Positions 1 to 7,667 of a stretch of DNA of 47,342 nt are shown here, piece by piece (position 1 is the stretch's first letter; every line of letters starts with the position of its first letter). The DNA is taken from contig JAKQEQ010000035.1 of the NCBI GenBank assembly GCA_029556545.1, positions 1-47,342 of the forward strand. The letters run 5' to 3'. Position numbers and translations under genes: made by a program. The DNA is from Candidatus Hydrogenedentota bacterium. GTDB taxonomy: Bacteria; Hydrogenedentota; Hydrogenedentia; Hydrogenedentales; JAGMZX01. A model generated the notes under the pieces. The model did not search any database. It was not told the DNA's origin and saw nothing but the letters and a program-made list of their open reading frames with translations.

Positions 1-72
1 TGAAGGCGAAGGCGAGGGCGAGGGTGAGGGTGAGGGCGAGGGGGAGGGCGAGGGGGAGGGCGAGGGGGAGAT
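1..72 (+). repeat. Hexanucleotide repeat encoding a Glu-Gly linker
   Basis: About eleven tandem GAGGGN hexamers encode alternating Glu and Gly in the frame of the hydrolase that follows. The tract is cut by the window edge, so its full length is unknown. Such tracts expand and contract by slippage; here the third-position changes (GGC, GGT, GGG) show that it is not perfectly uniform. It probably forms a flexible acidic linker between an upstream secreted domain and the hydrolase. Confidence 0.85.
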
Positions 73-940
73 CATCGAGTACGCGATCGGAGTAACTACG
101 CTCAATTTTGTAGATGCTTCACGTGGAAACCGGTCTGTGGACGCGCGCACCTACTATCCGGCGGATTACGCGGGGCAGAATGTGCCGCTTGCAGCGGGCA
201 CGGCAAGGTTTCCCGTCGTGGTCTTTGGCCACGGGTACCAGATTACGGTGGAATATTACAATTACCTGTGGCAGGCGCTTGTACCGAGAGGTTATTTTGT
301 CGTTCTTGCAGACACAGAGACCGTGCTGTTTCCAAGCCACGGAGAATTCGGCCGGGACTTGGCGTTTCTTGTTGATCAGTTCCAGGCGGAGGGTGTGAAC
401 CCGGCGTCGCCGCTCTACAGCCGGGTGGCCTCGCGTTCCGCCGTGATGGGCCACAGCATGGGCGGTGGCGCGAGCTTCCTCGCGGTGCAGCACAGTGCGA
501 ACATTACCACGATGGTGACGCTGGCCGCCGCCAACACGAACCCCTCGGCGATCGACGCGGCCGCGGGCATTGTCATTCCGGCGCTGGTGTTTGCGGGGTC
601 GTCGGACTGCGTCGCGCCGCCCAATTCGCATCAGGTTCCCATGTTCAACGGGTTGTCCTCTACGTGCAAGTACTACATCTCGATCACCCAGGGCAGCCAC
701 TGCCAATTCGCGCAAGGTTCGGGACTTTGCGAACTGGGCGAAACGTTTGCATGCCCGTTCCGACAGTATGTGGCTGATGCCACCCAGAAGGCGCTTGCCG
801 TTAGTTTTGCCGCAGCTTGGCTGGACTTTCATCTGAAGAATCAGGCCTCCGCGTGGTCCACCTTTACGGACGGCCTAGATATCGAGCAGGCTGCCGGACG
901 GATTGCCTACACGGGCGCTTGCGTGCTCCCGACGCGATGA
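2..940 (+). CDS. Secreted alpha/beta hydrolase, 5' end missing
   Basis: This reading frame is open from the left edge, so the start lies outside the window. After the Glu-Gly linker comes an alpha/beta hydrolase of the dienelactone-hydrolase/chlorophyllase/PET-hydrolase type. Visible elements are an oxyanion-loop VVFGHGY, the nucleophile elbow GHSMGGGAS, an Asp in AGSSDCVAPP, and a late His in TQGSHCQF, which fit a Ser-Asp-His triad. Several cysteines (in SSDC, STCK, SHCQ, GLCE, FACP) suggest disulfides and export. The acidic linker implies a larger multidomain surface or extracellular enzyme. The substrate cannot be told; an ester or polyester is the general expectation for the family. Confidence 0.85.
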   Translation, partial: EGEGEGEGEGEGEGEGEGEGEGEIIEYAIGVTTLNFVDASRGNRSVDARTYYPADYAGQNVPLAAGTARFPVVVFGHGYQITVEYYNYLWQALVPRGYFVVLADTETVLFPSHGEFGRDLAFLVDQFQAEGVNPASPLYSRVASRSAVMGHSMGGGASFLAVQHSANITTMVTLAAANTNPSAIDAAAGIVIPALVFAGSSDCVAPPNSHQVPMFNGLSSTCKYYISITQGSHCQFAQGSGLCELGETFACPFRQYVADATQKALAVSFAAAWLDFHLKNQASAWSTFTDGLDIEQAAGRIAYTGACVLPTR

Positions 941-1213
941 CGTCACGCACGCGTTGGCTCGGGACCTCCGGGCGCTTGACTGAACTGGCGCCAAAGGCGT
1001 CGGGGTATGTTCACAGCATCGGTGAATCCTGAGCGGCCTTGGGTCAGTCAAACGGTGAAAAGTGGCATAGGGCTCCAGGATGCGAATATTATGAATATTG
1101 TCGCGGGGGTTGGAGAATGGACCTTGAAGGTATTGTCTGGCGCCGGGAGACGCTATGCATTGGAACGGACGCCCATCGACGGTAGCGCCTTAAAGGGGAG
1201 GAGCGCGTAGGCC
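941..1213. other. Intergenic gap, no convincing gene
   Basis: The 273 bases between the hydrolase and the CPBP-like gene contain only a 67-codon frame (1007-1210) without a ribosome binding site or recognisable residues. A short direct repeat GAATATT occurs twice around 1084-1099. A purine-rich GGGGAGG near 1196 serves as the ribosome binding site of the next gene. I see no clear terminator or sigma-70 promoter. Confidence 0.5.
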
Positions 1214-2572
1214 ATGACGCAATACGACAGAGCGGTTTCATCGACGGACAGCGCGGACTCGTTGGCGGAATGGTCTGATGTGCCCCTCCTGGTGAATACG
1301 GCGGGCGAAGAGGAGCGGGAAGCCTTTTCGCGCAGGGCGAACGCGATCGAAGGTCTGGCGGTTATGACCTTCGTTCTCGTGGTGCTCTGGCCGGTAGCCT
1401 TTCACTTCGGCGTGCTCCGGGGATATGACATTGTCAACACGGTGACCAACGTCCTCCTCGTTTTCGGCGGCGCCTATCTCCTGCTTGTGGCGCCCGTCCT
1501 GCACAAAGACACGCGCGAGTCGTGGGGACTCGGCAACCCGAGGACGTTGTGGCGCATGCTGCGGGCCGGGCCGCTGCCTCAGCGTATCGCGCTGGCGGCC
1601 ATCCTGTTCGCGGTCTTCGCGGTGCTCAATTACGCCAATTACGTGAACTGGGAGCGCGTGCTCCACTTTCTCGGATTTCGGGGAAGCGTGCTGGTGGGTT
1701 TCACCAGCCAGTATCCGGGACGTCTGCTCACGCTTCTTTTCGGCGCGGTTGCCTCGGGGGGGATATTGCTCTTCGCGGTACGCTACGACAATTTTCTCAC
1801 GGCGTTTCGCACCGCGCTCGTGATTGCGTGCCCGCTCCTCGCGTTGATCTTCCTCGCGGCGTGGCTCCAGCGCGGTCCGGAGGCGTTCGCGCGTCTGCAT
1901 CTTGTCCCGTGGGTGCTTGGCGTCTTCGGGTACGTCTTCTGGGGTTTCATCCAGCAATTGCTGTTCAGCGCGTATTTCGGCACGCGTTTCCGCAAGGGCT
2001 TTGCGCCCGCGCCGCCCGCGCCCCTGCCGCCATTGAAGAGGCGGATTATGAAGTCTCTGCTCATCGGCGCCAACATTGCCTTCGCGGCCTACCTCCTGTC
2101 GCTGGTCGGTCTGGGCATCGCTTACGGCACCCGCAGCATCGAGATAGCGATTCCCATCGCGGTCGGGATCGCCGCCTTTCCCTTCGGCGTGCTCTACGGC
2201 TACTATCTCTGCCGCGACGCAAAACGGCTGCTGGTCGCCACGCTCACCGGCGCCTGCTTCGGCCTGATCCACATTGACTCGTATTTCCTGGTGGCCGTGA
2301 CCTTCGGCCTCGGCATCCCGCTGAGCTACGTGTTTATGGAGGACCGTAAGCGCAATTTGGTCGCGCTCGGTTTCGTGCACGGCTTGCTCGGCAGCACCTT
2401 TGGCGCGCTCTTCAGCAAGGGCCAGTCCGGGCTTCTCGAAGTGGATTACGGCGTCGGCCCGTGGAACATCGAGCACCCGACCAACGGAGCCATGGTCATT
2501 CCCCTGCTGTGCATCGCGGCGTTCCTTGTCCTGATCGTCTGGTGCAACCGCAACATTCGCGAGGACGAGTAA
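1214..2572 (+). CDS. CPBP-like polytopic membrane protein with altered catalytic motif
   Basis: The 452-residue protein has a soluble acidic N-terminus of about 45 residues and then some ten hydrophobic segments. The C-terminal half follows the plan of CPBP (CAAX protease/bacteriocin-processing) intramembrane proteases. The segment QQLLFSAYFGTR (Q247-Q248) stands where the family has its EExxxR motif, FGLIH (H353) matches FxxxH, and GFVHGLLGS (H389) matches the last His motif. The paired glutamates are both glutamine, so proteolytic activity is doubtful. The start is an ATG 11 bases after GGGGAGG. The gene is convergent with the next one, only 8 bases away. Membrane location is certain; the family call is moderate. 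Confidence 0.7.
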   Translation: MTQYDRAVSSTDSADSLAEWSDVPLLVNTAGEEEREAFSRRANAIEGLAVMTFVLVVLWPVAFHFGVLRGYDIVNTVTNVLLVFGGAYLLLVAPVLHKDTRESWGLGNPRTLWRMLRAGPLPQRIALAAILFAVFAVLNYANYVNWERVLHFLGFRGSVLVGFTSQYPGRLLTLLFGAVASGGILLFAVRYDNFLTAFRTALVIACPLLALIFLAAWLQRGPEAFARLHLVPWVLGVFGYVFWGFIQQLLFSAYFGTRFRKGFAPAPPAPLPPLKRRIMKSLLIGANIAFAAYLLSLVGLGIAYGTRSIEIAIPIAVGIAAFPFGVLYGYYLCRDAKRLLVATLTGACFGLIHIDSYFLVAVTFGLGIPLSYVFMEDRKRNLVALGFVHGLLGSTFGALFSKGQSGLLEVDYGVGPWNIEHPTNGAMVIPLLCIAAFLVLIVWCNRNIREDE

Positions 2573-2580
2573 GAAACGCA

Positions 2581-3618
2581 CTATGCGAGCGGGGCGGCCC
2601 TATCCGCGGTCCCTTCCGCGGTCGGTTGTTCCTGGAGGCAGCCAAAGGCCATGCAGCGCATACCGGGAAAGACCACCGACGAGTCCGCATGGCCGAGGAG
2701 GATGCCGTCGCCAGGCGCGGCCAGGGTTTCCTGCAGCTTGCCGAAGGCGTTGTAGGTGCGCGCAACGGCCTGCGCGTGCTTCACACGGCGGCCCGGTTCC
2801 ACAAGAAACCGGATGACGCCGCTGGTCGACGCGATGGGCGTGTCGACGTAACGCAGGAATTCGTCGCGGAGGTCGGCGGGCACGGTGTGGTCGAGCGGCT
2901 CCTCGATGGGCGGCGTCATGCCGAGATGGGTCAGGATGCGCCAGATGACGCCGCGCCCGATGCGGGTCAGGCGCTCATCGACCACATAAGAGCCGCCGAG
3001 TTCGAGGGTGAGCGCCGGCACGTCATGGCGCAGGAGGCTGTACGAGAGGGTGCGGTGGGCCTCGTCGGTGTCGCGCACCACGAGCAGGCCGGCGGCTTGG
3101 CTCACGTCGCTCGCGACGTCATAGGCGGCGGCGTGATTCGCGCCGGGGAAGGGGTCGAGCAGCGTATACGGGACGGATTTCATCCAATCGTTGTGCAAGT
3201 CGAGCACGAGCGCCGGGCGCGTCTCCATGATCGTCGTGAAAATGCGATGGGCGATGCGCTCGCCCAGCGAACCCGCGCGGCTGCCGGGAAAGGAGCGGTT
3301 CAGGTCTTCCTCCGTGGGCGTGATGTGGCGCGACGCCGTCTCGAAGCCGAGGGGGTTCATGAGCGGAAACGCATGCACCGCCCCCTGAAGCAGCGGCGTC
3401 TTCCGCAACCGCTTGAACACGTCCTGAATGGCGACCATGCCCCCGACTTCGTCGCCGTGGCCGCACGCCGTCAACCAGACGACGGGCCCTGGATTCGTGC
3501 TCGCCGCGCTCATCATCGGCAGCCGTCGGCGCGACAGATCGGACCCCGTCAGGATGCTCAGGAACGAATACTTGAGCCGCGCGCCCGAAGGCCGCTGGTC
3601 TTTCCTCGCGTCGGTCAT
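2581..3618 (-). CDS. Succinylglutamate desuccinylase/aspartoacylase-family zinc hydrolase
   Basis: This 345-residue protein belongs to the AstE/AspA branch of the M14 zinc carboxypeptidase fold. The zinc motif HxxE is seen as GHGDE (H54, E57), the third zinc ligand as LDLHND (H142), and the catalytic Glu probably as LELGG (E206). A C-terminal beta-rich part (SGVIRFLVEPGRRV, APGDGILLG) is typical of the family. I chose the ATG at 3618 because TGAGGA lies just upstream; the frame stays open 43 codons further without a better signal. The family removes acyl groups from N-acylated amino acids or related amides. Neighbours do not reveal the substrate, and no other arginine-catabolic gene is nearby. 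Confidence 0.85.
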   Translation of the reverse strand: MTDARKDQRPSGARLKYSFLSILTGSDLSRRRLPMMSAASTNPGPVVWLTACGHGDEVGGMVAIQDVFKRLRKTPLLQGAVHAFPLMNPLGFETASRHITPTEEDLNRSFPGSRAGSLGERIAHRIFTTIMETRPALVLDLHNDWMKSVPYTLLDPFPGANHAAAYDVASDVSQAAGLLVVRDTDEAHRTLSYSLLRHDVPALTLELGGSYVVDERLTRIGRGVIWRILTHLGMTPPIEEPLDHTVPADLRDEFLRYVDTPIASTSGVIRFLVEPGRRVKHAQAVARTYNAFGKLQETLAAPGDGILLGHADSSVVFPGMRCMAFGCLQEQPTAEGTADRAAPLA

Positions 3619-3736
3619 GGAATCCTCAAAGCCCGCGCGTGCTGCGGCGCGGGAATAGCGTATGCTCAAGCTCGCTGTTCGCGGGTACACGGGGCGAGGC
3701 AAGTGCTCGATTGTAGTGCTTTGCGCCCAGTGTACC

Positions 3737-4075
3737 TTACACGCCATCGACGCGAAGCAGTTCCTCTATTTTGTGCAGGGCATCAGGAACCCGCCTTACC
3801 GCGGTTTCCCAGACGACTCGCAGGTCGATGGCGTCATACTTGTGAATGAGCACGTCGCGAAATGCGGCGAATTGTCTCCAGGGAACATCTGGCTCTATCT
3901 GCCGCGTTGCTGCCGAAATCCGCTTTGCGGCTTCGCCGAGAACTTCAAAGTTCCTTATCACGGCCTCCTGTTTCGTGCGATCGTTCAGGAACAGATCATG
4001 GTCTGGCCCGACAAGCTCAAGGATACGCCGTAGGGCGTCGCGCATGTGCTCAAGATAGAGCAAATCCCGACTCAT
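3737..4075 (-). CDS. hepT: HepT-like HEPN toxin (DUF86)
   Basis: The 112-residue protein is a HEPN-domain toxin of the HepT/DUF86 family. It carries the RX4HXY motif as R73-DVLI-H78-K-Y80. The R and H are the usual RNase residues, and the Tyr is the residue that partner MntA enzymes adenylylate in characterised systems. Its ATG overlaps the stop of mntA by four bases (ATGA), so antitoxin and toxin are translationally coupled. The length is close to the usual size for the family. The pair sits in a lower-GC patch with other defence-type genes, consistent with horizontal acquisition. Confidence 0.93.
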   Translation of the reverse strand: MSRDLLYLEHMRDALRRILELVGPDHDLFLNDRTKQEAVIRNFEVLGEAAKRISAATRQIEPDVPWRQFAAFRDVLIHKYDAIDLRVVWETAVRRVPDALHKIEELLRVDGV

Positions 4076-4362
4076 AGCGGAACTGCCTCGGAAAGTACAA
4101 GATCACGAAACCGGCCGCGCAGCCCGCCCTCGGTGATTACGTCCACTTTGCGTCCCAATAATTCCTCGAGATCCTGGATCAGCGCCACATGGTCGATAAG
4201 CGTTCTCCCTTCCTCGAGGCGAACCAGAATGTCGATATCACTGTCCGGACCGGCCTGTCCACGCACTACCGATCCGAAAACCCGCACGTTCTCACCGCCA
4301 TGCAGAGCGGCGATACGGAGTATCTCAGACCGCTTCTCGCGCAAGAGTTCGTCGACGCCCAT
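4072..4362 (-). CDS. mntA: MntA-type nucleotidyltransferase antitoxin
   Basis: The 96-residue protein has the minimal nucleotidyltransferase (MNT) signature: a GSVVRG turn at residues 30-35 followed by PDSDIDILV, with metal-binding D42 and D44. In MntA-HepT systems this enzyme neutralises the toxin by transferring AMP to the Tyr of its RX4HXY motif, and all needed residues are present in both partners here. The ATG at 4362 has GGAGG about 8 bases upstream and an extended -10 (TGCTAGAAT) 21 bases upstream, so the mRNA leader would be short. It is the first gene of a two-gene operon with hepT. Confidence 0.93.
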   Translation of the reverse strand: MGVDELLREKRSEILRIAALHGGENVRVFGSVVRGQAGPDSDIDILVRLEEGRTLIDHVALIQDLEELLGRKVDVITEGGLRGRFRDLVLSEAVPL

Positions 4363-4383
4363 GAGTTTGGCCTCCTGCCCCTG

Positions 4384-4392
4384 ATTCTAGCA
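4384..4392 (-). promoter_or_regulatory. Extended -10 promoter of mntA-hepT
   Basis: Read on the minus strand the site is TGCTAGAAT, an extended -10 (TGn plus TAGAAT, five of six matches to TATAAT). No good -35 is present at 17 bases, as expected for extended -10 promoters. Its 21-base distance to the mntA start gives a leader of roughly 14 bases that contains only the ribosome binding site. The identical 9-mer lies before the remnant at 5440. Confidence 0.5.
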
Positions 4393-4423
4393 TGTCTTGT
4401 TCGTGAACAGTACCAACGCAAGC

Positions 4424-4445
4424 AAGGGGCAGTGGCCCCTTTTTC
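4424..4445 (+). terminator. Intrinsic terminator in plus orientation
   Basis: On the plus strand a 7-bp stem AAGGGGC/GCCCCTT with an AGTG loop runs into TTTTT. No plus-strand gene precedes it within 1.8 kb, so it may stop antisense transcription running into the abiJ-like gene. On the minus strand it lacks a U-tract and would be a poor terminator for that gene. Confidence 0.4.
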
Positions 4446-4460
4446 CAGGATTCGATGACG

Positions 4461-5321
4461 CTATTGGGCGGTCTTGCTGATCAGGAAGTGCACGAAAGCC
4501 GAACACGCGACAAGCATGAACTTTGCTTCATCAAACCCGACTGCTCCGCTGTCCTCAAGCATTGCGTGCCGGATACCCCCCTCATTGCTCGTATATCCAT
4601 AGAGTTTTTCGAAGGCTGCTCTCATAGCAGAGTGTAACCTACCCCGGCCTTCGAGAATCTTCAACGCTGGACCAAGTTGCGCCTTCTCGTTTCCCGTGAC
4701 TTGACACGCGACAGATTCTACAGCGCTGATTGATTCTTTCACGGTGTTGTAGTAATCAGGAACAGGTTTCTTGGAAAAGCACAGAAGCGCACGTTCAATG
4801 TGATGATAAGCCCCAGAACAGCCGCTCTGCAGCGAGGACGCGGAAGCATCTTGTATGCACCGCATTTCGATTGCGCTTCCTATGGGAACAACATGACCTT
4901 GAATGATCCGATATGCTGACATCTCCTCCTCGAGAACGGCGTTGAACTGCCCATCAATTCCCTTTGGTAAGTAGCGCACCTTGAGCTTCACTGCCAACCA
5001 ATTAATGAACTCGATCCAATCGTAAACTTCATTCCACGAGAAGGCGTAAAGAAGATCCCGAACCCATCCTCTGCACTGGCCACGATGCGGCACATCGTCG
5101 AGGGGCCTCTTAAGAAAATGCTGGGTCATATCCTCTGCAAGACGCTCCCAGCCATATTCAATAGTGTCATAGCCATTGTGCCTGTCAGGTCTGAGTATCT
5201 CCTTAACGGATGAGGCAACAACATTCCAGATGCTATTGCGTAAAGAGTCCCCCATATGGTCGGTTTGAAGAACAGTCGTTGCAGGCTTATGCCCCATGCG
5301 CTCAGAGAAGGTTGGTTTCAT
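4461..5321 (-). CDS. AbiJ-NTD4-like abortive-infection protein
   Basis: The 286-residue protein starts with FSERMGHKPATTVLQ and DSLRNSIWNVV, which I recognise as the AbiJ N-terminal domain 4 pattern. It ends with GYTSNEGGIRHAMLED and DEAKFMLVACSAFVHFL, typical of the helical HEPN-like C-terminal part of these proteins. Members are associated with abortive phage infection; the exact activity is unproven and I see no clean RX4-6H motif. Base composition is near 50% GC, clearly lower than the flanking genes, which points to transfer. The ATG overlaps the TGA of a 40-residue frame upstream, so translation is probably coupled to it. It lies 98 bases upstream of mntA on the same strand. Confidence 0.8.
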   Translation of the reverse strand: MKPTFSERMGHKPATTVLQTDHMGDSLRNSIWNVVASSVKEILRPDRHNGYDTIEYGWERLAEDMTQHFLKRPLDDVPHRGQCRGWVRDLLYAFSWNEVYDWIEFINWLAVKLKVRYLPKGIDGQFNAVLEEEMSAYRIIQGHVVPIGSAIEMRCIQDASASSLQSGCSGAYHHIERALLCFSKKPVPDYYNTVKESISAVESVACQVTGNEKAQLGPALKILEGRGRLHSAMRAAFEKLYGYTSNEGGIRHAMLEDSGAVGFDEAKFMLVACSAFVHFLISKTAQ

Positions 5322-5440
5322 ATCAATGGTCTCTCTGCCAGAAGGCTTCCAGTATCCCCAAGTCCGCGCACGCGCACATACCGCGCCGCGAGTTCGAGAA
5401 TTTGCTCTCGATATTGCCTGATGAGTTCGTCCGTGTTCAT
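5318..5440 (-). pseudogene. Remnant or mini-version of an MNT-type antitoxin, 40 residues
   Basis: This frame encodes 40 residues beginning MNTDELIRQYREQILELAA. It resembles the first helix of the mntA product nearby (MGVDELLREKRSEILRIAA), with about half the residues identical, followed by VRVRGLGDTGS where an intact protein has VRVFGS. It then stops without the SDxD metal site, so it cannot be an active nucleotidyltransferase. It has its own GGGAGA and an extended -10, and its TGA overlaps the ATG of the abiJ-like gene. It is either a truncated antitoxin kept as a leader for coupled translation or a decaying gene. It is too short for ordinary gene callers. Confidence 0.5.
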
Positions 5441-5460
5441 AGGCCGAATCTCCCGCGAGT

Positions 5461-5469
5461 ATTCTAGCA
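5461..5469 (-). promoter_or_regulatory. Extended -10 promoter of the abiJ-like operon
   Basis: The minus strand reads TGCTAGAAT, the same 9-mer as before mntA, and lies 20 bases from the start of the 40-residue frame (21 in mntA). No good -35 is visible. The shared sequence and spacing suggest that both units descend from the same kind of cassette. Confidence 0.45.
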
Positions 5470-5494
5470 CTTCCCGCCGTGCGTTCGCGGTCAC

Positions 5495-5516
5495 GGGGCG
5501 GGACTGACCCCGCCCC
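5495..5516. repeat. GC-rich hairpin downstream of metG
   Basis: An 8-bp perfect stem GGGGCGGG/CCCGCCCC encloses ACTGAC. It lies 18 bases past the metG stop. No U-tract follows on either strand, so it looks more like a dispersed palindromic repeat than a classical terminator, although it could stabilise the metG mRNA 3' end. Confidence 0.5.
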
Positions 5517-5534
5517 TACGGCTCAGGCTTCGTC

Positions 5535-7277
<1,743 letters not shown>

Positions 7278-7322
7278 GATATGTTTCGCCCTCTGTTGTG
7301 TCGCAGTGCAATGAGAGCCCGA

Positions 7323-7352
7323 ATTCTACCGAATTCGCGCGCGGCGTGTCAT
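7323..7352 (-). promoter_or_regulatory. Sigma-70-type promoter of metG
   Basis: Minus-strand ATGACA (7347-7352), an 18-base spacer and TAGAAT (7323-7328) give five of six matches in each hexamer. Transcription would start about 40 bases before the metG ATG. Confidence 0.5.
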
Positions 7353-7471
7353 CGTAAGCGTCAACCATGGTCAAAGGACATCGGCAAGATGCCCCTGGCA
7401 CGGGGCGCGCGGCGGCCGCAACCCGCACTTTATGTCCGCGCTATGCATACGGTACGGCGTGCGCGTCGTCA

Positions 7472-7500
7472 TTGAACCCGCCCGGGACCAATCCTATAAT
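7472..7500 (+). promoter_or_regulatory. Strong sigma-70-type promoter of the coiled-coil gene
   Basis: TTGAAC (7472-7477), a 17-base spacer and a perfect TATAAT (7495-7500). The start point would be near 7507, giving a leader of about 160 bases that contains the hairpin at 7521-7541. Confidence 0.65.
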
Positions 7501-7520
7501 GCGGCGGGAGCACAGGCATT

Positions 7521-7622
7521 CCCTCTCCCCGAGGGAGAGGGTAAGGGTGAGGGTTCGCTCGCCCAAAGGGTCTGCCTGTGGGCGCCCGCCCCTCAACGCT
7601 GTTCCTCGGGGAGGGGAGTGGA
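7521..7622. repeat. GC-rich hairpin repeat in the leader
   Basis: A 9-bp stem CCCTCTCCC/GGGAGAGGG with a CGA loop lies at 7521-7541, followed by GTAAGGGTGAGGG. A related inverted half, CCGCCCCTC...GTTCCTCGGGGAGGGGAG, lies at about 7587-7620. The layout resembles dispersed REP-like extragenic repeats. It sits between the promoter at 7472-7500 and the gene at 7668, so it would be transcribed. Confidence 0.6.
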
Positions 7623-7667
7623 AAAGGACGGGAACCACACGACATCGCGGACGCGAGGCGCCTACAT

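Larger units (their letters stand above)
7278..7667. other. Divergent intergenic region between metG and the coiled-coil gene
   Basis: These 390 bases hold the metG promoter (7323-7352), a plus-strand promoter (7472-7500) and a pair of GC-rich hairpin repeats (from 7521). No additional gene is supported: the longer frames that cross here lack start signals and depend on the repeat sequence. The region explains the expression of both flanking genes. Confidence 0.6.

Noticed and set aside
1238-2581. 447-codon minus-strand frame opposite the CPBP-like gene
   Set aside because: Its product is rich in Arg, Glu and His with no hydrophobic core, as expected for a shadow of a membrane-protein gene. 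The plus-strand frame has a ribosome binding site and clear membrane helices.
2461-3849. 462-codon plus-strand frame across the gene junction at 2572-2581
   Set aside because: It runs antisense to the AstE/AspA-like gene and overlaps the end of the CPBP-like gene; the product lacks any motif while the minus strand has the HxxE zinc site.
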